Positions 51,894 through 61,925 of a DNA stretch of 64,000 nt are shown here, in pieces (position 1 is the first letter of the stretch; each line of letters opens with the position of its first letter). The notes below the pieces were generated by a model that was given only the letters and a program-made list of their open reading frames with translations, ran no database searches and was not told the origin of the DNA. The DNA is from Scytonema sp. UIC 10036 (GTDB lineage: Bacteria > Cyanobacteriota > Cyanobacteriia > Cyanobacteriales > Nostocaceae). The DNA is taken from assembly GCF_009725235.1 (NCBI RefSeq), contig NZ_WJFC01000014.1, positions 1 to 64,000 of the forward strand, read 5' to 3'. The position numbers were made by a program, and so were the translations under genes.

Positions 51894-53147
51894 TTAGGAA
51901 AGTTTACGATAGTATGTTAGCTTGTGAGCGGGAAGGATTTCCGGATGCAGAATTTTAATTATATCGGATAGGATGAGATGGGGGTTGCTAATGCCGCTTT
52001 CCCAGCAGTCATTGCCATTACTGGAGTTAAGACGAGCGTTGTTGTTATAAAGGTTTCCGTTTTTTACTGCTTTAAAAGTAGCATAGCGGTTATCGTCTGC
52101 CAGTAAGTCTTTTCGTGTTTTCCAATATTGGCTACCGTTTAACCAGTAATCAGCATTGGCACCACGTTCAAAGACTTCTTCAAAGGATAATGGTAGAGAA
52201 CCTGATGATTTATTATCTTTCCACACATAGTTTGCGCCTGCATCAGCTAAATATTGGGCAACATAACTGTTACCTCCTGGCATATACCAAGTTCCTTTTG
52301 AGTTAAATCCTACGAATACGGTTGGACGATTTTTAACAGCTTTTGCTTTGGTGGAGATTGTTTGATATTGTTTTGCTACTTCGTTGAATATTTTTTCGGC
52401 TTTGGCTTCACGGTTAAAAAATAAGGCAGTAAACTTTAGCCATTCCGCTTGTCCTAATGGAGAGGATTCCATGTATTCGGCGTTAAGAGCCACTTTTAAA
52501 CCTGCTTCTAGTAATTTGGGGTAACTATCAAATTCTGGATTACCGACTCCATACGTTGTCACTAAGTCGGGATTTAAATCTAATATTTTTTCTATATTGA
52601 TATTAGCATTATTTCCTACTGAGGCAATTTGACTGGCTTTTATTTTCTGAACAACACTAGCAGTATTCACTTTACTGATGTCGCTGAATCCAAGAAGTTT
52701 ATCTACAACTCCTAATTTATCCAAATGGGGTAAGTGAGTTGTTGACAGCGAGACCATTGTGTTTATTGGGATTTGAATAATTTGTGTTTCTTTATATTCT
52801 TCTGGTATTGGTGTACCGCATTGAACAAGAACATATTGAAATGTCACGTCAGCATTTCGCCAAGGATTTTTGATTGTAATAACTTTGTAATTATCGCGAT
52901 ATTCTACTACAAACCCCTTGGCATATTTCACACTCGCTTTTTCTGGAAAGTAATTGATTGTTGGTTTATAGTTTTGAACACATCCTTGGAGAACATTGGT
53001 ATTGGAAGAGAAAATTGTGCCATCAGTCAATTGATTAGTATCACTTACTGTGTTTGACTTGTGACAAGCTATAATCAAAACAGCAATTAAGACTATCTGG
53101 CACAAGAGGATTAGGGTTTTAGATTTGAGAAATCTTGCACCTATCAT
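51894..53147 (-). CDS. Periplasmic substrate-binding lipoprotein, probably BtuF-like
   Basis: 417 aa. The signal peptide ends in a lipobox (VLIIAC, Cys28). Two-lobed class III binding fold: MVSLSTTHLPHLDKLGVVDKLLGFSDISK at the start of lobe 1, NINIEKILDLNPDLVTTYG, and EWLKFTALFFNREAKAEKIFNEV with the long linking helix. It is longer than E. coli BtuF because of a ~90-residue N-terminal beta extension (CVQNYKPTINYFPEKASVKYAKGFVVEY). Overlaps the upstream [2Fe-2S] gene by ATGA. Confidence 0.87.
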   Translation of the reverse strand: MIGARFLKSKTLILLCQIVLIAVLIIACHKSNTVSDTNQLTDGTIFSSNTNVLQGCVQNYKPTINYFPEKASVKYAKGFVVEYRDNYKVITIKNPWRNADVTFQYVLVQCGTPIPEEYKETQIIQIPINTMVSLSTTHLPHLDKLGVVDKLLGFSDISKVNTASVVQKIKASQIASVGNNANINIEKILDLNPDLVTTYGVGNPEFDSYPKLLEAGLKVALNAEYMESSPLGQAEWLKFTALFFNREAKAEKIFNEVAKQYQTISTKAKAVKNRPTVFVGFNSKGTWYMPGGNSYVAQYLADAGANYVWKDNKSSGSLPLSFEEVFERGANADYWLNGSQYWKTRKDLLADDNRYATFKAVKNGNLYNNNARLNSSNGNDCWESGISNPHLILSDIIKILHPEILPAHKLTYYRKLS

Positions 53148-54019
53148 GCATTTGATCCGGGTGGGTAAGAATGTTGGGTTAATTTATTTCCTTGAACTAA
53201 ATGCTCGTTGACAATTTTTTCAGCAATATCTGGATTGACACGAGTATACCAAGTTCTATCCTCTGAGTAAAATACGACAGGACCAAGTTTACAAACTTCC
53301 AAACATCCAGAAGTTCTGACTTCCACTTCTAAACCTGCTTCATCAACTGCTGCTTTTAATGCATCATAAACAGGTTGCCATTTTTGCGAAGGAAGACAGC
53401 GACTAGAGGTACAAACCGATATGTAAGAATGTTTCAGGGGATTTTTGTGAAATGGTAGGGGTTTATTTCCTAATACATAAATATCCCGAAGCTCTTCATA
53501 CAATTCTAATTTAGATAGATCGGGTTTACCTTCTGGTAATAAGTTTTCTCCCTCCACTAATGGATTGGGTAATAAGATTGTCATCAATTGCTCGCGATCT
53601 CCATTCCAAAATTGTATTCCCCAACTTCTAGGGTTTCCCTCTTCGTTAAACCGACGATAAAAAGCTGCACGGCTGACTTGGCGCTGTTTCCTTAATTCTA
53701 CTGGTGTATTGCAATGGGGACCTCCTAAATTTGCCTCAATACACAGGTGCAAGTGCCAACCTTCTGCTGCGACTGTAAGATATCCATCATAGAGAATACA
53801 AAGTTTGGGAGGGGCATTAAATTCTAATTCTAAAACACTTCCTTGTACAATATGCCCTACTCCTACTTGATGCCAGTTTTGCTGAAACAGAGTATATAAC
53901 AGTGATGAAAGCACATCAGTACTACAATCAAAATCTTCATATTCTATCTTTCCTCCAGTTGGTGAAGGTTCAGAGATAACACGATTTAATGGTTTGACCC
54001 AAGGATTGAATTCAGTCAT
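53144..54019 (-). CDS. Thioredoxin-like [2Fe-2S] ferredoxin protein with N-terminal extension
   Basis: 291 aa. The C-terminal ~95 residues are a thioredoxin-fold [2Fe-2S] ferredoxin with the ligands C-x(n)-C in VCTSSRCLPS and SGCLEVCKLGPVVFYSEDRTWYTRV. The N-terminal ~190 residues (CSTDVLSSLLYTLFQQNWHQVGVGHIVQGSVLELEF...GGPHCNTPVELRKQRQVSRAAFYRR) form an unnamed domain often fused to this ferredoxin in cobalamin or siderophore loci. It may reduce the imported corrinoid or metal complex; inferred. Confidence 0.8.
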   Translation of the reverse strand: MTEFNPWVKPLNRVISEPSPTGGKIEYEDFDCSTDVLSSLLYTLFQQNWHQVGVGHIVQGSVLELEFNAPPKLCILYDGYLTVAAEGWHLHLCIEANLGGPHCNTPVELRKQRQVSRAAFYRRFNEEGNPRSWGIQFWNGDREQLMTILLPNPLVEGENLLPEGKPDLSKLELYEELRDIYVLGNKPLPFHKNPLKHSYISVCTSSRCLPSQKWQPVYDALKAAVDEAGLEVEVRTSGCLEVCKLGPVVFYSEDRTWYTRVNPDIAEKIVNEHLVQGNKLTQHSYPPGSNA

Positions 54020-54100
54020 AGGGATTTTGGATTTTGGATTTGAGATTTTGGATTCTTAGTTAAACAACTAACAACTAACAACTAACAACTAACCACTAAC
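54020..54100. repeat. Heptanucleotide repeats between btuB and the [2Fe-2S] gene
   Basis: GGATTTT/TTGGATT units at 54026-54055, then about five AACTAAC units at 54062-54097. These short tandemly repeated repetitive sequences are typical of Nostocales. Confidence 0.85.
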
Positions 54101-56182
54101 CTAAAAAGTCGAATTTATACCTACTTGAAAAACTCTACCTGCATCGGGAAATCCAGGAAATAACTGATATCTTTGATTAAAGATATTGTCTACGCTACCT
54201 GCGATTACTATTTTATCACTTAGAGGCACTCTTAGTTTAAAATCAAAAGTTGTATACCCTGGTAAAAATTCAGTGTTCGTATTATTGGTTGGATATGAAC
54301 CTAGGGAATGCATAAGTATTCCTGCGTATAATCCTTGGGGTGTTTCATAGGAAACTCCGAAATTTAAACTATCTGCACCTGCAAATCTTAATTCATTGTC
54401 TTCCTCGTCAAGATTGACACTTTCTAAAATGCGAGGTTCATTGAGCGTGTAGTTCACAAAAGCGTATAGGTTTTTTGCCAGTTGTAGGTTCAAAACTGCT
54501 TCAATTCCCAAGGTGCGGACTAAACCAATATTCTCGTATGTAGCTACGGGAACAGCAAAGTTATAGGCAATTAGGTCTGATATTGTATTGTTAAAAAAGG
54601 TTAAACGCAATAGACCGAAGTTCCCAAGTTTCTGGTCAATTCCTATATCATAGCTGTTTCCTTTCTCTGGTTCTAAATTTGGATTACCTACAAAGGTGGA
54701 ACCTCTAGCATACAAGTTAAAAAGGGTAGGTGCGCGAAAATTCCTGATGTAGTTGGCTCTTATGGTGGTAGAGTCTGTAAGTGCTAGTTTTGCGCCTACA
54801 CTGGGAGATGTGAAGGAGCCATTCACTAAGCTGCTAAAATCTTGGCGTATGCCAAAATTCATACTGAAGCTTGGGGTAAAATTTATTTCATATCTAGCAA
54901 ACAATGCTCCTTGATTAATACTATCGTCGTAACTAACTGTTTGTTGGTTGTTGAAATAGGTGAAGGTGCTGTTACGTGCTGATACACTGCGGTAATCAAA
55001 GCCATAAACCAATGCTTGATTTTTAGCAAAATTCCAACTGTGCTGTACTTGCATTCCGTAAGAATTTTGCTCGTTATCAAACCGATTTTGAACGTTCAGT
55101 GTTCCAGTACGATTATCAGAACGGGTGTTGAGAAAATCTGCGTAAAATTTCGCTGTCAGCAGGGAATCGTTTCCTCCTCCCAGTTTTGAAGCCCAGGTTA
55201 AGTCAGTGAGAACTTGATCTGTGTATTTCCGATTGTTGTCGGTTAAGGAGTTGAAATAACCTTGTCCAAAGACTGGGAAAGGGATAGGAACTCCTCCTGG
55301 AACTCCTTGATCTTTTGAAAGGTACAGAGTTGACAGAGTTAGGGTATTGCGATCGCCTATATTTCCTTCTAACTTAACATTAAAGTTATTGTATAGAGCT
55401 TCATTATTTTTTCTAGTGCCTTCAAAGTTCGCTTCTGGAATCGAATAAAGATAATTGTTATCAGCTTGGGTGCGATTGTACCCCACAACCCATCCAATAT
55501 TGCCTACTTTCCTGCTATTTTGAATAGTCTGTTGATTAAGCCCATACGCACCAACTGTGACTTCCCCTCGTGTTGTGAGTGTCTCTGTTGGAGGGCGAGT
55601 GATGATGTTGATAACTCCTCCAATTGCGGAGGAACCATAAAGGGTAGAACCTCCTCCCGGTAAAACTTCTATTCTTTCAACAATGTTGCTAGTAATTTCT
55701 GAAAGGTCAAAACTACCGCTTCCAAGATTGTTAATTGGTCTCCCATCTAGCAAAATCAAAACTTGTTCCGAGTTGGAACCCCGGATAAATTGACCGCTTA
55801 ATGCGTTCACCTCTGTCCCGACTGTACCATCAGGTAAGATTCCTGGAAGAAATCGCAGTGCTTCTCTGACAGTTTTCGCTCCCTGCGCTTCTATTTCTTC
55901 TCCTGTAATGACATAGACTGGACGAGTAGAATCTTTGACTGTTCCTTCTCTACGAAAGGGTGTAAATACAGGTTGATTCAATACCTTTCCTGTGACATTC
56001 AGTTCAATATCTGGTTCTTGTTCGTTAGTTGGCGCTGGTGTACTTTGGGTGATGGTTGTGTTATGAACTGGTTGCTTGTTTTGTTGTGCGAGCGCGCACT
56101 CGCTCTTACAAAACATCCCCCAAGTCACTCCAATAGACACAATAAGTTGAATTCTCCAACTGAGAACACACAAGGTATTCAT
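54101..56182 (-). CDS. btuB: TonB-dependent outer-membrane receptor, BtuB-like
   Basis: 693 aa from ATG 56182, which has AGGAGAG 4 nt upstream; the frame to 56299 lacks such a site and would bury the signal peptide. Signal peptide (LCVLSWRIQLIVSIGVTWGMFCKSECALA), plug domain (PVYVITGEEIEAQGAKTVREALRFLPGI, QVLILLDGRPIN, ERIEVLPGGGSTLYGSSAIGGVINIITR), then the 22-strand barrel ending in the C-terminal Phe of VGINSTF. The receptor imports cobalamin or a related corrinoid. Part of the riboswitch-headed operon. Confidence 0.92.
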   Translation of the reverse strand: MNTLCVLSWRIQLIVSIGVTWGMFCKSECALAQQNKQPVHNTTITQSTPAPTNEQEPDIELNVTGKVLNQPVFTPFRREGTVKDSTRPVYVITGEEIEAQGAKTVREALRFLPGILPDGTVGTEVNALSGQFIRGSNSEQVLILLDGRPINNLGSGSFDLSEITSNIVERIEVLPGGGSTLYGSSAIGGVINIITRPPTETLTTRGEVTVGAYGLNQQTIQNSRKVGNIGWVVGYNRTQADNNYLYSIPEANFEGTRKNNEALYNNFNVKLEGNIGDRNTLTLSTLYLSKDQGVPGGVPIPFPVFGQGYFNSLTDNNRKYTDQVLTDLTWASKLGGGNDSLLTAKFYADFLNTRSDNRTGTLNVQNRFDNEQNSYGMQVQHSWNFAKNQALVYGFDYRSVSARNSTFTYFNNQQTVSYDDSINQGALFARYEINFTPSFSMNFGIRQDFSSLVNGSFTSPSVGAKLALTDSTTIRANYIRNFRAPTLFNLYARGSTFVGNPNLEPEKGNSYDIGIDQKLGNFGLLRLTFFNNTISDLIAYNFAVPVATYENIGLVRTLGIEAVLNLQLAKNLYAFVNYTLNEPRILESVNLDEEDNELRFAGADSLNFGVSYETPQGLYAGILMHSLGSYPTNNTNTEFLPGYTTFDFKLRVPLSDKIVIAGSVDNIFNQRYQLFPGFPDAGRVFQVGINSTF

Positions 56183-56484
56183 TTCTCTCCTCACTGATTC
56201 AGCTTTTTTAGAAACCACTTTCTGTACTAAAGAGTTAAGCTCATCCCACCCTGAAGGAATGGGACGAGAGCAAGAAAGCAGGAATGGGGCATGAGGCATG
56301 GTAAATTACAGCAGTTTGCACCTAAATGAACTACACTGTTTGTCATAGCGCAGTGTTAAGAGCGCCCCTACAACTGTGGTCTATTGACTTGAAAATGACT
56401 GTAACTCAGCACCAATGCCTCTAGATTGGTATTTGGCCCAAACTTTTACTCAGATAAATCCCTGAGAGTGCATTGAGCGACGAA

Positions 56485-56931
56485 CTATAGAAAAATTGAG
56501 GGTGCCGATGTGAAAGTCACCAATTGTGAGATGATAATTGTTACCATAGCAATGGGAGGAATTTTTGCCAAGATTCCTTTTTTGAGAGGTTCTGGTCTTT
56601 CTGCCCAAGGCAACAAGCCCTGGGGATGAGTATGATACTTACTAGCGCACTCCAACACACCTGCTATTGCTGAAAGAGGTAAATCTGGTGATAAATCACC
56701 AAAAAGATAAGTGTATTTATGACTTGCTGCAAAAGAAATAACACAAGAACGATTGCAAGCGCTCATACATTCTACAGGTTGAATTTCAAACTCTGAGTGC
56801 AATTCCCAATCAGAGAACGATTCCTGCAATCGCTGTAATAGTTTTTCACCACCACTTACGCCAACTCGCTTTCCACCTTGCCATACACTGGCGCAAGTGG
56901 TACAAACAAACATAATATGCTGTATTTTCAT
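56485..56931 (-). CDS. DUF1636 [2Fe-2S]-type metal-binding protein
   Basis: 148 aa. Cysteines in FVCTTCASVW and VECMSACNRSCVISF form a thioredoxin-like ferredoxin pattern typical of DUF1636, a family repeatedly found under cobalamin riboswitches. The C-terminal ~25 residues (PPIAMVTIIISQLVTFTSAPSIFL) are hydrophobic and could anchor it. First gene after the riboswitch. A stem CATCTA/TAGATG encloses the GAGGT ribosome site and part of the ATG. Confidence 0.85.
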   Translation of the reverse strand: MKIQHIMFVCTTCASVWQGGKRVGVSGGEKLLQRLQESFSDWELHSEFEIQPVECMSACNRSCVISFAASHKYTYLFGDLSPDLPLSAIAGVLECASKYHTHPQGLLPWAERPEPLKKGILAKIPPIAMVTIIISQLVTFTSAPSIFL

Positions 56932-56964
56932 CTATACCTCGTAGATGAGCATCAATAAAAGTTA

Positions 56965-57085
56965 ACCAATCGGTGGGCGTTCTGACTCAAAAGGAAAACC
57001 TTTATTACAGCTGCGGGACAGTGCCGGATTTGCACCGAACTTTCCCCGTTACCTCTAGTGGCTGGTCTCCACTAGAACCGAATTG
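56965..57085 (-). promoter_or_regulatory. Cobalamin (adenosylcobalamin) riboswitch
   Basis: On the minus strand: a CCACTAG arm, GGTAACGGGGAAAGTTCGGT, GCAAATCCGGCACTGTCCCG, CAGCTGTAA, then GAGTCAGAACGCCCACC. These are the conserved core and 3' elements of the class. It ends about 34 nt before the DUF1636 start and should repress the operon when B12 is plentiful. Confidence 0.93.
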
Positions 57086-57264
57086 TTTTTTACGATATCA
57101 CATTTGTGTAGCTGCTCATCTTTAATTTTTGGGGGCGTTGGCACTTTGCCTAGAACTGAAACAAACCATTTCAGCCAATCGATCCCATTGCTCATCGGTT
57201 GTTCATTCAAATCGCTGCTCTATAAATATGCCCGATCTAGTGATGTTATACAACATTAGAGTTA

Positions 57265-57820
57265 TCAGAACGTGTATGAAATGGTTCCTTGTACTGTGAA
57301 TGGCGCATCAGGGTAAATAATGTTTCTACTTTGAGATGTCTCGTAATATTCAACGCCAAAGAGATTTCTGATATTGAGCGCAACCCGCCACGTATCGCGT
57401 TTGTAGAAGATGGTGGCATCTGTTCTGAAGTAGCTTGGCAATTCAAATGTGTTCAATGAATCCCCAGGTCTATCTCCAACAAAAAATAATCCAAGTCCTC
57501 CTCCAAAACCTTTCAAACCGCCATTCTGAATTTGGTAAGTTGTCCAAAGACTGGCAGTATGTTGAGCTGAGTTAGACAATCGATTACCAATGGGAATTGT
57601 GTTGTCTTCCGTGACACGGGCATCAATATAGGCATAGGTTGCAATAATGTTCCAACCGGGCAAAATTTCGCCAATCACATCCAACTCAAAGGCAAAGTCT
57701 TTTCTCCCACCACTGTCACTCGTACAGTATTTGCATCAATATTTGTGACTGTAATCTCAGTAATTCCCTCCACTGTCCTGAAAGCATAAACCAAAACTCT
57801 AGGGGATGTGGATGGTCAAT
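57265..57820 (-). pseudogene. TonB-dependent siderophore receptor remnant (AMIN piece plus C-terminus)
   Basis: The upstream part (about 57820-57690) encodes VEGITEITVTNIDANTVRVTVVGEKTL, the AMIN domain of cyanobacterial siderophore receptors. It runs into ELDVIGEILPGWNIIATYAYIDARVTEDN...RVALNIRNLFGVEYYETSQSRNIIYPDAPFTVQGTISYTF, the last ~145 residues of the barrel. Some 500 residues of plug and barrel are missing between them. Confidence 0.78.
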
Positions 57821-58030
57821 GCTTTGTATGATTAAATTGTCAGGGCGCTGACAGCTCTCAATTTCCAACAATAAACCTTGTCGCAATTCAATTCGCCGAT
57901 GATATCCTTCTCCTAATGTTTGGGGAAACTTGCAGGTCACATCTAATTGATCGTCGGGGTCATGATGTTGGTTTTGATCGACTTCTTGAAAGAGTTCCTC
58001 GTGCGCTTGTTGGGAAATAGTAATAGTCAT
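57716..58030 (-). pseudogene. AraC-family siderophore regulator, N-terminal fragment
   Basis: Residues 1 to about 83 (MTITISQQAHEELFQEVDQN, YHRRIELRQGLLLEIESCQRPDN, HPLEFWFMLSGQW) match the sensor domain of the AraC regulators beside cyanobacterial siderophore receptors. Then the sequence crosses into the AMIN coding region in another frame (RELLRLQSQILMQILYE). The DNA-binding domain is lost. Confidence 0.75.
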
Positions 58031-58624
58031 GATTAATTAAACAGGAGCTTATTGAGATTAATTATTACTATTTTCTTAGCCCTACACAAGCTAGATAAGC
58101 TCTCATCTTGAGGTGTCAAATTTCTCACCAGTCTATGTAAGAATATTGCCCCAAACATTTAGCCGATCGCTGTTTAAATTTGTGCGATCGCATGGCAGCG
58201 CCGCCGTACCCGGCTTATCGTGCTTGTACCTTTAGCCTTAGCATCTACCCCTGTTAAGGTGTACTAACAAAGTACTAGCTCAAAGCCTGATTCTTACGTC
58301 GCACCCCCAGGGCAAACGCATCTAAAAAGGCAGGGGAAGCAGGGAGGTAGGGGAGGCAGGGGAGGTTGGGAAACTGGTAAGTGTAGAAATTTAAGTTCGA
58401 GTCGTGGTGATTACCCATAACAGTTAATAAAATTGGCATCAACTGCTGAATTTTAGGGACTAAAAGCAGCCTGATAAAGGGAGTATTAAATAAAGAAACT
58501 GTTAGCATTTTTTGGCTAAATAATTCAATTAAATTTTCCCAACTTCTGAGGCAAGTTCCTGTCAAAAACTAACATATATAGAGCAACTACAGAAGTGAAT
58601 GTAAATGATATCTTTAGCTGTTCA
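58031..58624. other. Spacer without recognisable gene
   Basis: It contains GC-rich HIP1-type fragments near 58185-58215 and purine-rich GGCAGGGGAAGCAGGGAGGT repeats at 58330-58370. A minus-strand open frame (58275-58565) has no family features and crosses that repeat, so it is not called. Confidence 0.5.
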
Positions 58625-59040
58625 ACGATTAATTAACCAGGGGGATGGATTGTTAATCATATTGACGCTCACCAGACAAAACTTGATTGTAGCGGACGTA
58701 AAGTTCTTGTCCAGTAGATACTTCTATGTAACCACATTTGATAGCAAAGTCAATCCAAGGAGCGTGTTTCCGCAGCTTCAGCTTCACAATCATTCAATTT
58801 TGCAATAAAAGCCGCAACAAGACCGCCTTTTCCTCCAAGCTTCTGCCAGATTAGCACAAACGGAGCGTGAACAACGACGAATTTGATCGGTTAAAGCATA
58901 TTTTTCTTCAAGTTTATCTCGTCTACAACGTCTACAACGTATACCCTGTATATGTTTGACGTTGTGTATATCTTCTACAACATAATGAAAGTCCATCGTG
59001 CGCTCGATAACTAACGGTTGCTTCTTTGCCATAAATATTC
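58625..59040 (-). pseudogene. Four-helix-bundle (S23/IVS-type) protein remnant
   Basis: KLEEKYALTDQIRRCSRSVCANLAEAWRKRR is the signature of four-helix-bundle proteins (23S rRNA intervening-sequence family). After it the frame shifts twice (CEAEAAETRSL, then FAIKCGY, then GQELYVRYNQVLSGERQYD), and the N-terminal helix is replaced by unrelated sequence with TACAACGTC tandem pieces near 58920-58940. Confidence 0.65.
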
Positions 59041-59199
59041 TAGCGTCCGTCCTTTTCAAACTATTGTTTCTAGAGGTATCCATTCGTCAGTAATTTCTCA
59101 AACTAAAATGCCCCCTTTAGTGCCTTGACTTGCTTAAACTAAGCCTTGTTCTTGAGCTAATTTAAACCACTTTGAGAAAGAATCAGTAATTTGATGAAG

Positions 59200-59988
59200 T
59201 TATTCAGAATCAGTGAAATTTGGTGTCCAACCTTCTTCTAATGCTTGTCTGAACAGTCCAGCTTTTGATTGAATTTTTGGCTGACTCTTTAAATATTCCT
59301 CGATGGCCAATAGAGCATTAAAAATTTCCAGTTGTGTTTTAGATTCGAGAATTTTCTTAAGTGTAGCATTCATTTTAATTCCTAGACTTGATAGTTTCAT
59401 CCGCAATTGTTCCTCAACTTCACTCTCCCTAAAATTTGGCGGGAATTTTTGATTAATAAGAAGAGTCTCCGGGGGAATTTCTCTCAAATTAGTTTGAGAA
59501 GCTAGGAATTCATTTCTGACTCTTTCCAGTTCTAAGTTCAGAATTTTAATTTCTGATTTCTGTCTCATATTTTCTTGTTGAATCCGGTCTAACAAATCTA
59601 GTTTAATTCCTAGTTGATAAAGCTCGCCAGTCATTTGTTCATTTTGTCTCTTCAACTCTTTTTTTTCAAATTCAATCATCTTAATTCTTGAGCGCAACTG
59701 TTGAATGATAACTTGTTTAGATTTTTCTGATGCAGTTTGAGGACGAGTTAAGATTTTTGCTTGCTTAACTTGTTTATCCCGAATTTCTTGAATACGGTCT
59801 TTAACTTCCGGATATTTATATAGATAACTAACACTTACATTTGCTTCCCTAGCAATATTGCCAAAAGAAAGGCGCTCATCATTCTTTAGCAGTTTATGAA
59901 TGGCGAGTTCGGTCCGCTCAATACAATCTTGTTTGCGTTGTTGTTGCGTTGCATTTAGTTTAGCTATTCTTTTTTCTTTTCCATTCAT
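59200..59988 (-). CDS. tnpC: TnpC-like transposition protein (DUF6262 type)
   Basis: 262 aa. The N-terminal TetR/HTH-like part (QQRKQDCIERTELAIHKLLKNDERLSFGNIAREANVSVSYLYKYPEVKDRI) is followed by a long coiled coil (about residues 95-165: KSKQVIIQQLRSRIKMIEFEKKELKRQNEQM...). This is the Tn554 TnpC-like accessory family. It lies 32 bp downstream of the second integrase; the three genes form one unit. Confidence 0.85.
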   Translation of the reverse strand: MNGKEKRIAKLNATQQQRKQDCIERTELAIHKLLKNDERLSFGNIAREANVSVSYLYKYPEVKDRIQEIRDKQVKQAKILTRPQTASEKSKQVIIQQLRSRIKMIEFEKKELKRQNEQMTGELYQLGIKLDLLDRIQQENMRQKSEIKILNLELERVRNEFLASQTNLREIPPETLLINQKFPPNFRESEVEEQLRMKLSSLGIKMNATLKKILESKTQLEIFNALLAIEEYLKSQPKIQSKAGLFRQALEEGWTPNFTDSE

Positions 59989-60020
59989 ATGATTCTTCTA
60001 TACCAGACGATCGGGGCTAT

Positions 60021-61925
60021 TTACTGATTACCAGACTCCAATGTATTAAGAATTTTTTCTAAATTATCCTTGACTCTTTTATTCATTTCTGCATGACGTT
60101 GCCAATCTTTTTCTTCAGCATTTTTGAGAATTTTTTTGGTGGATTCAAGTTGGGTTTTATGCTGTTCTAAAAACTCGATAGTTGTGCGAAAATCACCACA
60201 GGTAAGGCAAGCATTAGCATGAGGGCATTCACCTAATATAATTGGTCTAGCACAAGAACCATTAGGTAAAGATTGAGCTAATACTTTTTTCTTAAGAATG
60301 TGTAAGTCTAAATTATTGTCTATTTCTGGATTTGTAGATTCAACAACTTCACCAGCAACATTTACTACTCTAATATCATGATATTTAGCTATTTCTTTTT
60401 TCAAAGTTTGGTCATAAATGTGAGCATAAACTTGAGTCATTGTCGGAGAATCATGACCTAAATATTTTTGAACAATGTGATGCGGAACACCATTATTAAT
60501 CATGCTTGTGCCTACAGTATGACGACATTGATGAGGATGAAAGTGCCAGAGATTTCCGTTCTCATCACAGATATTATTTTCAACTATAAGTAGATTGATA
60601 TTTTTGATAAAACTTTGTTTTCCCCTAGCTCTATCTTTTCTTCTTGGTGAAGGAAAAAGAAACCAAACGTCCTGACCATATTTCTCTTTAGTTTTCTGTT
60701 GTTGTTCTTGAATTATGATAGTAACTTCACGAGTAATAGGAATAGTAATTTCTTTCTTCATTTTGGTTTGGTAATATTGCAGAAAAAAATCCCCAGAACT
60801 ATCTTGTTTAATACAATTCATCGAAAGATTACATAATTCACTAATTCGCATTCCACAACTTATCAAAATTAAATACATTCTTTGATCAACTCGCTCGGGA
60901 ATTTTCTCCAAGTTTTTATTTATAGCTTCCATGACACTTTCGGGAATATATTTAGGTGTTCTACTCCGATTGTATCGGGGGAAATCATCTTGATAAAATA
61001 GCTGAATACCAGTTATATCGAGCCATTTTTCTCTAGAGCATATTTCCAAAAAGTCTTTGAGACTTGTGAGAATTTTATGATGAGTTTGATCTGTGAAATT
61101 TTGACTTTTTAAATAGCTCAAAAAAGCTAGAACAAGATGGCGATTGATTTGGCAAGGCACAACCGAAGAATATTGTTGTTCAATAAAATCCGAGAACTGA
61201 ACTAAGGCATAAAGTCTGAAACGACAAAGTGAAGTAGAAACAAGCGCTAACTTATATTTGATGAATTTTTTAGAAGAGTTCCGTAACCAATCTTGCTTAA
61301 TCGGCGTAAAATCAAATTTATTTTTATCTACTAAATTGTCTAGATGAAAATTTAACTTTCTTAAATCCCAAATATCTTTATCATATTCATCTCTGTCATC
61401 ATAATAATCGAAGATGGTTTGATAAAGAACACCGAAAGTATAAATAGTCTCATCTTTGGCTGTATATTTTTTACGTTTTTTTTCTTTTGTAATCATCTCG
61501 TATTCTCTCTGAGAAAAAATTTGATTTCTGATGAGATAGCTGGTCAATAGTTCTGACCACTGTTTGACTTCTAACTCAATGATTGAACTGACTAGATTTT
61601 CACAATTTTGCAAAAATTTGATAAGATAATTAATTTTCGTGGCTTTGGCTTGATGAAGAGTAACCCATCCCCATTCTTTTGTGATTATCTTTTGATAGCA
61701 AGCATATTTAATTTCTGTTTTCAGAATATTAGGCAACCCTTCAAAATAAATATATACTCCTCTGATATCATTAGAGCCTTTCAATGGATTCTCATTGGGA
61801 TTCCATGTATCATCTGCCCAATAACCCTTTAACTCCTCTTGCATTTCAACGTACTTAATTCTTGACCATTTAATCTGAGAAGATGATGGCTGTGTTGGTT
61901 GAATATAGTTTATGTTGCCTGACAT
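60021..61925 (-). CDS. tnpB: TnpB-like tyrosine recombinase of Tn554-type element
   Basis: 634 aa. Catalytic residues: R in ISCGMRISELCNLSMNC, H-x-x-R in HFHPHQCRHTVGTSM, H in KYLGHDSPTMTQVYAHI with the nucleophile Y. The C-terminus holds a Cys/His cluster (GSCARPIILGECPHANACLTCGDFRTT) and a coiled coil, as in Tn554 TnpB. The N-terminal ~200 residues are divergent. It overlaps tnpA by 16 bp. Confidence 0.9.
   Translation of the reverse strand: MSGNINYIQPTQPSSSQIKWSRIKYVEMQEELKGYWADDTWNPNENPLKGSNDIRGVYIYFEGLPNILKTEIKYACYQKIITKEWGWVTLHQAKATKINYLIKFLQNCENLVSSIIELEVKQWSELLTSYLIRNQIFSQREYEMITKEKKRKKYTAKDETIYTFGVLYQTIFDYYDDRDEYDKDIWDLRKLNFHLDNLVDKNKFDFTPIKQDWLRNSSKKFIKYKLALVSTSLCRFRLYALVQFSDFIEQQYSSVVPCQINRHLVLAFLSYLKSQNFTDQTHHKILTSLKDFLEICSREKWLDITGIQLFYQDDFPRYNRSRTPKYIPESVMEAINKNLEKIPERVDQRMYLILISCGMRISELCNLSMNCIKQDSSGDFFLQYYQTKMKKEITIPITREVTIIIQEQQQKTKEKYGQDVWFLFPSPRRKDRARGKQSFIKNINLLIVENNICDENGNLWHFHPHQCRHTVGTSMINNGVPHHIVQKYLGHDSPTMTQVYAHIYDQTLKKEIAKYHDIRVVNVAGEVVESTNPEIDNNLDLHILKKKVLAQSLPNGSCARPIILGECPHANACLTCGDFRTTIEFLEQHKTQLESTKKILKNAEEKDWQRHAEMNKRVKDNLEKILNTLESGNQ

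Noticed and set aside
58275..58565. 96-aa minus-strand open frame
   Set aside because: It crosses a purine-rich simple repeat, has no homologous pattern and no clear ribosome site.
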